64,000 nucleotides of DNA from JANOZM01 sp031429355 (GCA_031429355.1 JANOZM010000004.1:186001-250000), one strand, 5' to 3'; shown: positions 1 through 7,660, counted from the stretch's first letter. Notes: generated from the letters alone by a model not told the origin. A program made the numbers and translations.

Positions 1-1
1 G

Positions 2-289
2 CAGCAACAGCAACTAGCCATCGCACGTGCCTTGGCGGCGAACCCGAGGTTGCTAATTTTGGATGAGCCAACCGAAGGCATTCAGCCCAATATTATTAAA
101 GACATTGGCAAAGTCATTCGCTTGTTAGCTGATCGCGGCACGATGGCCATTGTACTAGTAGAGCAGTATTACGACTTTGCAGAGCAATTAGCCGACGATT
201 ATGTCGTGATGCAACGCGGTGAAATTATTGCGCGCGGGCCGGGTAGTGAAATGCAAGCGAAAAATATTCGGCAAATGGTGGCTATTTAA
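2..289 (+). CDS. urtE: Urea ABC transporter ATP-binding protein UrtE, C-terminal part
   Basis: This is the last 95 codons of a branched-chain-amino-acid-type ABC ATPase; the 5' end lies outside the window. The visible part starts just after the ABC signature (QQQQLAIARAL). It then has Walker B LLILDEPTEG, the H-loop region replaced by VLVEQYYDFA, and the ending MQAKNIRQMVAI. The phrase LDEPTEGIQPNIIKDI and the EQYYDFA segment are typical of UrtE, one of the two ATPases of the high-affinity urea importer UrtABCDE. The protein works on the cytoplasmic face of the inner membrane. The gene would be the last of the transporter operon. The assignment rests on these motifs only, because the operon upstream is not visible. 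Confidence 0.85.
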   Translation, partial: QQQQLAIARALAANPRLLILDEPTEGIQPNIIKDIGKVIRLLADRGTMAIVLVEQYYDFAEQLADDYVVMQRGEIIARGPGSEMQAKNIRQMVAI

Positions 290-344
290 CGGGGGCGGGT
301 GGCGTCACACTGGGCAAATCGGCGGCCCTTGCAAATCTGCGGGT

Positions 345-386
345 TTGGGCTAGTGCAATAAAGTCTTGAAGCCATTTTCGTTGCAT
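345..386. repeat. Direct repeat copy A, upstream of first toxin-antitoxin module
   Basis: A stretch of about 42 bases starting TTGGGCTAGTGCAATAAAGT recurs almost unchanged at 1211-1250. The two copies lie about 870 bases apart and bracket the first toxin-antitoxin module. The rest of the 215-base gap between urtE and the antitoxin holds a promoter/operator but no recognisable gene. Confidence 0.75.
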
Positions 387-473
387 AGATGTTCGTTTTT
401 CGTGAAGAAAAATATGGAATTTTCGGACGGGCCTCCCTATCAAAACTACTAGCAGCTAATCCCTATTTTGCGT

Positions 474-487
474 ACAATATGTATTGT
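474..487 (+). promoter_or_regulatory. Palindromic operator of toxin-antitoxin module 1
   Basis: ACAATA-TG-TATTGT is a perfect 6-2-6 inverted repeat that overlaps a -10-like TACAAT (473-478). It ends 17 bases before the chosen antitoxin ATG. Phd/YefM and VapB antitoxins usually repress their own promoter through such a site, so this is the likely autoregulatory operator. The palindrome is seen directly; its function is inferred. Confidence 0.6.
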
Positions 488-504
488 TACATATGAGGGT
501 GCTT

Positions 505-765
505 ATGGAATCAGTTACTGCAACCGATCTCGCACGAAACACGCGAGAGATCTTAGAAAAGGTCGCTACTCATGGCCAAACGGTTATGGTTGAGCGTAAC
601 AATATGGTCGTCGCCCAAATAGGCCCTCCCCAGAAAACGATGACTGTCCGACAAGCCTTGTCTGGTCTAATGTTGGTGCCCACTCTTTCTGTAAGTCAGG
701 CTAATAAATGGCTAACGGATAGCAAAGGTGTGTTTGAAGAAGGTGTGAAAAACCCTTGGGAATAA
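505..765 (+). CDS. Phd/YefM-like antitoxin of PIN module 1
   Basis: This 86-residue protein has the Phd/YefM N-terminal pattern: SVTATDLARNTREILEKV, then a gap, then VMVERNNMVVAQIGP, the fold that dimerises and binds DNA. The C-terminal half, which should wrap the toxin, is divergent. The ATG at 505 is preferred because AGGG lies five bases upstream. An in-frame ATG at 493 is possible but has no clear ribosome binding site. The stop overlaps the toxin start, so the pair is translated as a unit. Its role is inferred from family and context: neutralise the downstream PIN nuclease and repress the operon at 474-487. Confidence 0.75.
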   Translation: MESVTATDLARNTREILEKVATHGQTVMVERNNMVVAQIGPPQKTMTVRQALSGLMLVPTLSVSQANKWLTDSKGVFEEGVKNPWE

Positions 766-1166
766 TTTTCGACAGCTGTATTTGGGTTGCTCTTTGCTCG
801 AATCGGCTCGACAGACAACAGCTTTTAGAGCGCGCCGGTGACGAACAAGTGTTTACATCCGTGGTCTCATTGGGCGAATTATCTTTCGGCGTTCATTCGT
901 GCGGTGATCCGGTTGAGCGGGCGTTACGCAGTGCATTTTTGCGGCAAATCGAAAGTCGCCCGAAATTAATGGTTACTGAAAACACCGCCGCTGCGTTTGG
1001 AATACTTGCGGCATCGATTAAACAAAGTGGTCGTTCGCCAAGGCCTCGTTACAACGATTTATGGATAGCGGCCCAAGCAATCGAACACGGACACACGCTC
1101 ATGACTCTAAATGAAAGTGACTTTCTCGGTTTGCCTGGGTTGAGCTTACAACTAGTCAAGTGTTAG
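756..1166 (+). CDS. PIN-domain toxin (VapC-like), module 1
   Basis: A 136-residue single-domain PIN protein. The acidic metal-binding set is present: Asp6 (IIFDSC), Glu41 (SLGEL), Asp101 (NDLWIAA), and Asn119/Asp122 near the end (TLNESDF). VapC-type PIN toxins are Mg2+-dependent endoribonucleases that cut tRNA or rRNA. The only plausible start is TTG at 756, inside the end of the antitoxin gene (10-base overlap), which suggests translational coupling. The substrate cannot be read from sequence. Confidence 0.85.
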   Translation: MGIIFDSCIWVALCSNRLDRQQLLERAGDEQVFTSVVSLGELSFGVHSCGDPVERALRSAFLRQIESRPKLMVTENTAAAFGILAASIKQSGRSPRPRYNDLWIAAQAIEHGHTLMTLNESDFLGLPGLSLQLVKC

Positions 1167-1210
1167 TACTTGCAGCGCGGCTAGAAAATTTGTCTTCCCA
1201 ATGCTACGAC

Positions 1211-1250
1211 TTGGGCTAACGCAATAAAGTCTTCAAGCCATTTTTTGCAT
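1211..1250. repeat. Direct repeat copy B, downstream of first toxin-antitoxin module
   Basis: Starts TTGGGCTAACGCAATAAAGT and matches the copy at 345-386 except for about three substitutions and a two-base gap. It lies in the 175-base gap between module 1 and module 2. Confidence 0.75.
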
Positions 1251-1264
1251 GAGTACCGGTTATA

Positions 1265-1307
1265 TTGAATCAGTCGTTACTTTGGCATACAATTTGTCTG
1301 ACAGACA
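1265..1307 (+). promoter_or_regulatory. Sigma-70 promoter and palindromic operator of module 2
   Basis: TTGAAT (1265-1270), a 17-base spacer and TACAAT (1288-1293) form a good sigma-70 promoter. Directly downstream, TGTCTG-A-CAGACA (1295-1307) is a perfect 13-base palindrome covering the expected transcription start. This is the expected place for an autorepressing antitoxin operator. Confidence 0.65.
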
Positions 1308-1341
1308 TTGCGATGGGAACTAATAATGAAAGGTCCAAATT

Positions 1342-1578
1342 TTGGAAATTACTACACGAGAAGTGGTGCGCAATTTTAGTCAATATGCAGCGTTGGTCGA
1401 AACAGGCGCTGAAGTTGTGATTTTAAGGCGCGGTGGTGTAAAGCTAAAACTAGTACGCGATACATCCATTGAAGTTGATCCAGAGCTACGTAAAGCCCTC
1501 ATTAAACGAGCACTTGGGTTTCAAGCGACCAAGCCTTATCAAGGGAAGTTCAAGCGAGATGACGCTTACGCCGAATGA
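1342..1578 (+). CDS. Phd/YefM-like antitoxin of PIN module 2
   Basis: A 78-residue protein. Residues 1-40 follow the Phd/YefM pattern (ITTREVVRNFSQYAALVETGAEVVILRRGG). The C-terminal half is basic and probably contacts the toxin. TTG at 1342 is the only start that keeps the family N-terminus. Two ATGs just upstream (1313 and 1326) are in other frames. The final TGA shares ATGA with the toxin start. It should repress the promoter at 1265-1307 and neutralise the next protein; both roles are inferred. Confidence 0.72.
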   Translation: MEITTREVVRNFSQYAALVETGAEVVILRRGGVKLKLVRDTSIEVDPELRKALIKRALGFQATKPYQGKFKRDDAYAE

Positions 1579-1982
1579 ATTCGCTAGATACTAATGTTTT
1601 AATTTACGCCGTTGGCAATCCTGAGGACCCTCGTACCGTTCGGGCTAAAAAACTTCTCTTAACCGCCATTAATGCGACTTGGCCTATCGCAGCGCAAGTG
1701 TATGGTGAGTTTTTTGCAGTAGTTGTAAACAAAAAAATGGTCTCACGGAAAAAAGCCCGTGAAGTAGTTGAAACGTGGCAACAATTGATGCCATCTCTAG
1801 CTTCGTCGCTAACCGCCCATGCGAAAGCCCGTGAACTGGCGACGCTTCATCAATACCCGTTTTGGGACGCGTTAATCATTGCGACTTGCGCCGAAAATAA
1901 TATTCAAAGCTTGTACTCCGAAGACCAAGGTAGCTTGCCTAAACCGCTCGGCGTTCGAGTGATTAGCCCGTTTTCAGCATAA
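1575..1982 (+). CDS. PIN-domain toxin (VapC-like), module 2
   Basis: A 135-residue PIN protein that opens with the classic SLDTNVLIYA (Asp5). It has Glu45 (YGEFF), Asp98 (FWDALIIATC) and the C-terminal acidic SEDQG region (Glu116/Asp117). All four metal-site positions are kept, so the toxin looks active. It overlaps its antitoxin by ATGA. The sequence differs from module 1, so the two modules are not recent duplicates of each other. Confidence 0.88.
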   Translation: MNSLDTNVLIYAVGNPEDPRTVRAKKLLLTAINATWPIAAQVYGEFFAVVVNKKMVSRKKAREVVETWQQLMPSLASSLTAHAKARELATLHQYPFWDALIIATCAENNIQSLYSEDQGSLPKPLGVRVISPFSA

Positions 1983-2022
1983 GAAAGCGCAATACATTAG
2001 AAAATAGTACTGGCCGACTTGC

Positions 2023-2052
2023 TTGACGTTAACGTAAACGTCATAGTATTAA
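2023..2052 (+). promoter_or_regulatory. MerR-type (LiuR-like) operator/promoter of icmF
   Basis: TGACGTTAACGTAAACGTCA (2024-2043) has perfect 7-base arms (TGACGTT/AACGTCA) around a 6-base centre. It sits between a -35-like TTGACG (2023-2028) and a -10-like TATTAA (2047-2052) with an 18-base spacer. A dyad inside a slightly long spacer is the hallmark of MerR-family control. The ACGT-rich sequence resembles the site described for LiuR, the branched-chain amino-acid/acyl-CoA regulator of proteobacteria. The dyad is seen directly; the regulator is inferred, and no MerR gene is in the window. Confidence 0.6.
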
Positions 2053-2080
2053 CTTCTTTGCTCATTTAAGCCCCGCGACC

Positions 2081-5000
2081 ATGACCGATCTTTCAAACGC
2101 CAAAAGCCTTGCGCAATACAAAGCTACTAATAAGGTTCGTTTTGTAACCGCCGCCTCGTTGTTCGATGGGCACGATGCCTCCATTAATATCATGCGCCGT
2201 ATTTTGCAAAGCATGGGTTGCGAGGTTATTCACTTGGGCCACAATCGCTCGGTGCAAGAAGTCGTCAACACGGCGCTGCAAGAGGACGTACAAGGTATTG
2301 CAGTGTCTAGTTATCAGGGCGGTCATGTCGAGTATTTTAAATACATGATCGACCTATTGCGTGCCGGTGGCGGCAGCCATATCAAAGTGTTTGGCGGTGG
2401 CGGCGGGGTTATTGTGGCCGACGAAATTGCCGAGCTACATGCGTACGGCGTCACACGTATTTACTCACCAGAGGACGGTCAGCAATTAGGTTTGCAGGGC
2501 ATGATCGGCGATATGATTTCGCGCTGCGATTCAGACCTGGCTTTGCAAGCGCCGACCTCATTAAGCGGCATAAAAGGTTTGGCCGGAAGTCTTGCTGGGC
2601 AACGACAATTAGCACAACTAATTACTGGCCTCGAAGCAGGCAAAGTAGATGCCGCGTTGCGCGCTGCGCTACACCAAGCAGCCGACACTTGTACTGTACC
2701 AACGTTAGGTATTACCGGCACGGGCGGCGCTGGTAAATCGAGCCTAACCGACGAGCTAGTTCGGCGGTTTCGCTTAGATCAAAACAACCAATTAAAACTA
2801 GCCATTATTTCAGTGGACCCAACACGTCGTAAATCGGGTGGTGCGTTGTTAGGCGATCGCATTCGCATGAACGCGATTAACCACGCCAACATTTATATGC
2901 GTTCATTAGCAACGCGCGAAGCCGGTAGCGAAATTAGTCAAGCCTTACCCGATGTGATCGCCGCTTGCAAAGTAGCCGGGTTCGATTTGGTGTTGGTAGA
3001 AACATCGGGTATTGGTCAGGGTGACGCCGCTATTGTTCCTTTAGTGGATGCCAGCCTATATGTAATGACGCCAGAGTTTGGCGCCGCCAGTCAATTAGAA
3101 AAAATTGACATGCTCGATTTTGCTGATTTTGTGGCAATTAACAAATACGATCGTAAAGGGTCTGCCGACGCGTTGCGCGATGTTGCCAAGCAAGTGCAAC
3201 GCAACAAAGAAGCGTGGAGTACACCGACCGAACAGATGCCCGTGTTTGGCACACAAGCCAGCCGCTTTAATGATGATGGGGTTACCTCGCTGTATTTTGG
3301 TTTGCTGCCGAAGTTGCAACAACTGGGTTTGAAGTTACCGCAAGCCAGTGCCTTAGCGCACACTGCACAACGTCATTCCACCAGCCAAGTGGTCATTGTT
3401 CCGGCATCACGCACTCGTTATTTAGCAGATATTTCCGACACTGTTCGCGGTTACAAACAACGTGCGCGTAGCCAAGCCCGTATCGCACGCGAAGTACAAC
3501 AATTGCGAGCCACGCAACGCATGTTGCACGAAGCCAACCCCGATAAACATCGCGCGGTCGAGGCTATTGCCGACTTGGCTGTACAACGCGAGCAACGCTT
3601 AGACGGTGATGCTCGTGCAGTGTTGGCTCAATGGCCCGCAATGCGCGCGTCGTACCAGAAAGATGAGCTAGTCACCACCATCCGTGACAAAGAAATTCGC
3701 ACCCAGTTAGCGCGTGTTTCTTTATCGGGCACGCGTATTCCTAAAGTGGCGTTGCCGCAATACGAAGACGATGGCGAAATACTTAAGTGGTTGATGTTAG
3801 AAAACGTTCCCGGTCGTTATCCGTATACAGCCGGCGTGTTTGAGTTTAAACGCGAAGGCGAAGACCCGACTCGAATGTTTGCTGGTGAAGGTGATCCGTT
3901 TCGCACTAACACGCGTTTCAAATTGTTATCCGAAGGCATGCCAGCCAAGCGTTTATCGACCGCGTTTGATAGCGTAACTTTGTACGGCAACGACCCCGAT
4001 TTGCGCCCCGATATTTACGGAAAAGTAGGCAACTCGGGGGTATCTATAGCAACCCTAGATGATATGAAAGTGCTTTACGGCGGGTTTGATTTATGCAACC
4101 CAAGCACCAGTGTTTCGATGACCATCAATGGCCCTGCGCCAAGTATTTTGGCCATGTTTATGAACACGGCAGTAGATCAACAGCTCGAAGTGTTTGCGCA
4201 AAAAGAAGGTCGTGCACCAAACGATAAAGAAGCAGCCACTATTAAAGCGAATACGCTTAGCACTGTGCGCGGCACAGTACAGGCTGATATTTTGAAAGAG
4301 GACCAAGGGCAAAACACCTGTATTTTTTCGACCGAGTTCTCGTTAAAAGTAATGGGTGACGTAGCGCAATATTTTGTGCATAACAACGTGCGTAATTTTT
4401 ATTCGGTATCAATCAGTGGCTACCATATTGCCGAAGCTGGTGCCAACCCGATCTCGCAGTTGGCCTTTACTTTAGCCAACGGATTTACCTTTGTAGAAGC
4501 CTACCTAGCGCGCGGTATGAGCATCGACGATTTTGCGCCAAACTTGAGCTTTTTCTTTAGTAACGGTATGGACCCTGAGTACACCGTTATTGGCCGCGTC
4601 GCCCGCCGCATTTGGGCCGTGGCCATGAAAGAAAAATATGCCGCAAACGATCGTAGCCAAAAACTAAAGTACCACTGCCAAACTTCGGGCCGCTCGCTAC
4701 ACGCCCAAGAAATTGACTTCAACGATATTCGCACCACTTTGCAAGCATTAATAGCAACTTACGATAGCGCTAATAGTTTACATACCAACGCCTACGACGA
4801 AGCGATCACCACGCCGACCGAGGAAAGCGTACGCCGCGCAATGGCTATTCAGTTAATTATTAACCGCGAATGGGGTTTGGCTAAAAACGAAAACCCCAAT
4901 CAAGGCGCGTTTATTATTGATGAACTGACCGAATTAGTTGAAGAAGCCGTACTTGCAGAGTTCGAACGCATCGCTGAACGCGGTGGTGTTTTAGGGGCGA

Positions 5001-5368
5001 TGGAAACAGGCTATCAGCGTGGCAAAATTCAAGATGAATCAATGCACTACGAAATGCAAAAACACACGGGTGAATTGCCAATTATTGGTGTGAATACATT
5101 CCGTAATCCTAAAGGCGATGCAACGCCGAAAAAATTAGAACTGGCTCGATCGACGGATGACGAAAAGCAAAGTCAACTGAAGCGATTGCATGCTTTTCAC
5201 GAACGGCATGCAGCTACGAGTGGGCCAATGTTAAGCCAGCTACAACGGGCGGTGATTCAAAACGAGAATGTGTTTGCTGTGCTGATGGACGCCGTGCGCG
5301 TTTGTTCGTTGGGGCAAATTACGCAAGCGTTGTTCGAGGTGGGTGGCGAGTACCGAAGAAATATGTAA
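2081..5368 (+). CDS. icmF: Fused isobutyryl-CoA mutase IcmF
   Basis: This 1095-residue protein is full length for IcmF, which interconverts isobutyryl-CoA and n-butyryl-CoA with adenosylcobalamin. Three parts are visible. Residues about 15-145 are the B12-binding domain, with the DGHDASIN base-off motif, cobalt-ligand His31 and LGHNRS. Residues about 205-420 are the MeaB-type G-protein chaperone, with P-loop GTGGAGKSS at 213-221 and VETSGIGQ. Residues about 560-1095 are the substrate-binding TIM-barrel mutase. The chaperone loads and protects the cofactor in the same chain. The gene is monocistronic behind the operator at 2023-2052, which suggests induction with branched-chain acyl-CoA catabolism. 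It is flanked on both sides by toxin-antitoxin modules but looks intact. Confidence 0.95.
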   Translation: MTDLSNAKSLAQYKATNKVRFVTAASLFDGHDASINIMRRILQSMGCEVIHLGHNRSVQEVVNTALQEDVQGIAVSSYQGGHVEYFKYMIDLLRAGGGSHIKVFGGGGGVIVADEIAELHAYGVTRIYSPEDGQQLGLQGMIGDMISRCDSDLALQAPTSLSGIKGLAGSLAGQRQLAQLITGLEAGKVDAALRAALHQAADTCTVPTLGITGTGGAGKSSLTDELVRRFRLDQNNQLKLAIISVDPTRRKSGGALLGDRIRMNAINHANIYMRSLATREAGSEISQALPDVIAACKVAGFDLVLVETSGIGQGDAAIVPLVDASLYVMTPEFGAASQLEKIDMLDFADFVAINKYDRKGSADALRDVAKQVQRNKEAWSTPTEQMPVFGTQASRFNDDGVTSLYFGLLPKLQQLGLKLPQASALAHTAQRHSTSQVVIVPASRTRYLADISDTVRGYKQRARSQARIAREVQQLRATQRMLHEANPDKHRAVEAIADLAVQREQRLDGDARAVLAQWPAMRASYQKDELVTTIRDKEIRTQLARVSLSGTRIPKVALPQYEDDGEILKWLMLENVPGRYPYTAGVFEFKREGEDPTRMFAGEGDPFRTNTRFKLLSEGMPAKRLSTAFDSVTLYGNDPDLRPDIYGKVGNSGVSIATLDDMKVLYGGFDLCNPSTSVSMTINGPAPSILAMFMNTAVDQQLEVFAQKEGRAPNDKEAATIKANTLSTVRGTVQADILKEDQGQNTCIFSTEFSLKVMGDVAQYFVHNNVRNFYSVSISGYHIAEAGANPISQLAFTLANGFTFVEAYLARGMSIDDFAPNLSFFFSNGMDPEYTVIGRVARRIWAVAMKEKYAANDRSQKLKYHCQTSGRSLHAQEIDFNDIRTTLQALIATYDSANSLHTNAYDEAITTPTEESVRRAMAIQLIINREWGLAKNENPNQGAFIIDELTELVEEAVLAEFERIAERGGVLGAMETGYQRGKIQDESMHYEMQKHTGELPIIGVNTFRNPKGDATPKKLELARSTDDEKQSQLKRLHAFHERHAATSGPMLSQLQRAVIQNENVFAVLMDAVRVCSLGQITQALFEVGGEYRRNM

Positions 5369-5508
5369 TGGCCAAACTGCGAGCAACCGGCTTTGCCTGA
5401 ATGAACGCGGTAGGCGCAGCAAAAACCTTTGTCGGGTGATCAGTAAGGTTGATAGCCTTTAATAGCTGCCAGTGCAGCGCTAGTTAGCATTGGTTTAATT
5501 TAGTAAGA

Positions 5509-5613
5509 TTAAACAGTGATGATGCTGACAATTGCCGTTACTTGAGCGGCTGCAAACGCAACCGCAATTAAAGCGATAGTGAAGAATTCGATTTTGCTGG
5601 TTACTGATTTCAT
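5509..5613 (-). CDS. Small hydrophobic protein, 34 residues
   Basis: The ATG (complement of 5611-5613) is preceded on the minus strand by AAAGGAAAC, a good ribosome binding site seven bases away. The product starts MKSVTSKIEFF and continues as one hydrophobic helix (TIALIAVAFAAAQVTAIV, then SIITV), so it would be a single-pass inner-membrane peptide with a short basic N-terminus. It is the only candidate gene in the 432-base gap between icmF and the third toxin-antitoxin module. I do not recognise the family. It could be a small membrane protein or a type I toxin-like peptide, but no antisense RNA can be shown. Coding is supported only by the binding site and composition. Confidence 0.45.
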   Translation of the reverse strand: MKSVTSKIEFFTIALIAVAFAAAQVTAIVSIITV

Positions 5614-5768
5614 GATGTTTCCTTTTTAAGTTGCTGCGGGTTATTTGTTTGCTGCCGATGTGTGTACTTTGCAGCAACGTAAAAGGGTCGATAGGCGGTT
5701 TGCGATGAACCGTCAAAATATTGGAGTGAAGTGTAGATTTAAGGGGGTCTTTAATTTTAAAGCGCTTG

Positions 5769-5786
5769 ATATTACCCCGGTAATAT
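5769..5786 (+). promoter_or_regulatory. Palindromic operator of module 3
   Basis: ATATTACC-CC-GGTAATAT is a perfect 8-2-8 inverted repeat ending 14 bases before the antitoxin ATG. The right arm contains TAATAT, a possible -10 element. AbrB/MazE-type antitoxins bind such sites and repress their own operon; that function is inferred here. Confidence 0.65.
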
Positions 5787-5800
5787 GAAACACTACCGGC

Positions 5801-6085
5801 ATGAGCCAATTACAAACAAAGCTAACCTCCCAATCACAAGTGTCCGTACCCGCTGCTATTAGAAACGCAATGGGGCTAAAACCGGGGTCTGTAATTGAAT
5901 GGTCGTTACAGGGTGATCACATCGTTGTGACTAGGGTCGTGCGCTGGTCAACAGCAGATATTCACCAAGCGCTTTTTGACGATAAGTTAAAGCCACCGCT
6001 TAACACGAATAGTCAAAGCAAGAGCTTGGAAGAGCTAAAACAAGGCATTAAGACCAGCATTCAAAGACGCTATGCTCGCAATTGA
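5801..6085 (+). CDS. AbrB/MazE-type antitoxin of PIN module 3
   Basis: A 94-residue protein with an N-terminal swapped-hairpin AbrB domain: QTKLTSQSQVSVPAAIRNAMGLKPGSVIEW, the strand-helix-strand pattern in which the PAAIR segment and GLKPG turn are diagnostic. The C-terminal 45 residues are polar and probably bind the toxin. The ATG lies just after the 18-base palindrome at 5769-5786. The gene overlaps the PIN toxin by 14 bases. Unlike modules 1 and 2, this antitoxin is not of the Phd/YefM type. Confidence 0.85.
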   Translation: MSQLQTKLTSQSQVSVPAAIRNAMGLKPGSVIEWSLQGDHIVVTRVVRWSTADIHQALFDDKLKPPLNTNSQSKSLEELKQGIKTSIQRRYARN

Positions 6086-6467
6086 TACAAATGTTCTTAT
6101 TAGAATTTTGGTCAGAGATGACAAAGCCCAAGCAATAGCAGCCGATAAGATAATTAATAAAGGGGCTTGGGTTTCGCACCTTGTATTAACTGAAACGGTT
6201 TGGGTATTGGATGCAGTGTATCAACGGTCTGCCGCACAGTTGGCGTTGCTGATCGAAATGCTTTTACTACACGAGAGTATTGTGCTGCAAGATGCCGACA
6301 CAATTACAGCAGCGCTGTTAAATTTCCGTGAAAAACCTGCGCTTGGGTTTTCAGATTGTTTGATTTTAGAAGTTGCGCGTAAATCGGGGCATACGCCGTT
6401 AGGTACTTTCGATAAGCGCTTAGCAAAGCTTGCTGGTACACAATTGATTAAATCGTCAATCGCCTAA
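6072..6467 (+). CDS. PIN-domain toxin (VapC-like), module 3
   Basis: A 131-residue PIN nuclease that opens AIDTNVLIR (Asp5). It has Glu41 (LTETVWVL), Asp95 (GFSDCLIL) and Asp114 (TFDKRLAKL), so the metal site is complete. The TFDKRLAKL ending is typical of the AbrB-paired VapC group. The start lies inside the antitoxin gene. The stop is separated from mgsA by one base, so the toxin and mgsA could share a transcript. Confidence 0.88.
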   Translation: MLAIDTNVLIRILVRDDKAQAIAADKIINKGAWVSHLVLTETVWVLDAVYQRSAAQLALLIEMLLLHESIVLQDADTITAALLNFREKPALGFSDCLILEVARKSGHTPLGTFDKRLAKLAGTQLIKSSIA

Positions 6468-6468
6468 A

Positions 6469-6831
6469 ATGAATATAGCCCTAGTCGCCCACGACCGAAT
6501 GAAAGATGCCATTGTGGAGTTAGCGCGCGAGTTTGCTCTAACCCTTAGACAACACAAACTAATGGCTACTGGAACGACCGGCAAACGTCTAAAAACCGAA
6601 GTGCAATTAGATGTGGAATGTTTGCTTAGCGGCCCGTTGGGCGGCGATTTGCAAATTGGCGCTCGGTTGGCGGAGGGCCATGTTGATATGGTGATTTTTT
6701 TGCGAGACCCAATGACCCCGCAACCTCATGAACCTGATATTAATGCGCTAGTTCGTGCCTGTGATGTACACAATGTTCCTTGTGCTTCAAACCCGTCAGG
6801 GGCGCGTATTTTGCTGAAGTCTTTAACTTAG
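6469..6831 (+). CDS. mgsA: Methylglyoxal synthase
   Basis: MgsA converts dihydroxyacetone phosphate to methylglyoxal and phosphate, a glycolytic bypass that relieves sugar-phosphate stress. Visible family marks are IALVAHD at the start, ATGTTGKRL for phosphate binding, the SGPLGGDLQIGA loop with the catalytic Asp, and FLRDPMTPQPHEPDI. At 120 residues it is shorter than many homologues because the N- and C-terminal extensions are missing. All catalytic segments are present. No Shine-Dalgarno sequence is visible and the gene starts one base after a PIN toxin stop, so it may be translated by coupling with the toxin gene. Confidence 0.93.
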   Translation: MNIALVAHDRMKDAIVELAREFALTLRQHKLMATGTTGKRLKTEVQLDVECLLSGPLGGDLQIGARLAEGHVDMVIFLRDPMTPQPHEPDINALVRACDVHNVPCASNPSGARILLKSLT

Positions 6832-6895
6832 CCTAAACCGTCTAGCGTTAAGATAGAGTGCTTTATGATCGTCATCCTCTTGCCGCCAATCATTC

Positions 6896-7660
6896 TTGCG
6901 TCCTATTTCCTTTCGGCTATTCCCCTTGAAATCCAGTAAAAACATTCCTAAGTCGGCAAAACCGATCGAACTCCAAACCATTTTGTTTTCGCAAGGTTTC
7001 GGCACGCGCCGCGAATGCGATGGTTTAATTTATTCGGGCTTGGTAAGGGTCGCAGACCAAGTTTGCGAAGACCCTGAAGAAACTTTTTTCGACGTCACCA
7101 GTATCGAGGTGAATAGCGAAGTTTGGCCTGTGTCCGAGTTTGCAATGGTGGCCCTAAACAAACCCACTGGTTTCGAGTGCTCGCAAAAGCCCAAGCATTG
7201 GCCAAGCGTCCTAACCTTGCTGCCGACGCCATTACGGCAACGTAATAAAGGCGGGTTGCAACCAGTTGGTCGTTTGGATGCTGACACGACCGGTTTGCTC
7301 TTGTTAACCGATAACGGGCCACTAATACATCGTTTAACCAGCCCCAAGCTACACGTGCCCAAAATTTATATAGTGACGACCAGCGAGGCAGTAACGGCAC
7401 AGCAAATAGAACAATTGAACAACGGCGTTGTGTTGGATGACGACCCTGCCCCTGTAAAGGCGGCAGCGTGCGTGCAGACGCAAGAATTCGAGCTAGCGCT
7501 CACCCTAACCGAAGGCAAATACCATCAAGTAAAACGCATGATCGCTGCTAGCGGCAATCATGTGAAAGCCCTGCATCGTAGCCAAATTGGCCGACTAACG
7601 CTGCCCGAGACTTTGGCCCCGGGGCAGTGGATGCATATCGATCCGGCTTTGATTAGTTAA
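6896..7660 (+). CDS. RsuA/RluB/RluE/RluF-family pseudouridine synthase
   Basis: This enzyme isomerises a uridine in rRNA. The N-terminal S4 RNA-binding segment is visible (LQTILFSQGFGTRRECDGLI...VRVADQV). It is followed by the catalytic domain with MVALNKPTGFECS and GRLDADTTGLLLLT, whose Asp is the nucleophile. The ending EGKYHQVKRMIAASG fits the RsuA side, which acts at the 516 position of 16S rRNA, but the substrate cannot be decided from motifs alone. No ATG exists near the start. TTG at 6896 gives 254 residues and a downstream TTG is possible, so the N-terminus is uncertain. Confidence 0.88.
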   Translation: MRPISFRLFPLKSSKNIPKSAKPIELQTILFSQGFGTRRECDGLIYSGLVRVADQVCEDPEETFFDVTSIEVNSEVWPVSEFAMVALNKPTGFECSQKPKHWPSVLTLLPTPLRQRNKGGLQPVGRLDADTTGLLLLTDNGPLIHRLTSPKLHVPKIYIVTTSEAVTAQQIEQLNNGVVLDDDPAPVKAAACVQTQEFELALTLTEGKYHQVKRMIAASGNHVKALHRSQIGRLTLPETLAPGQWMHIDPALIS

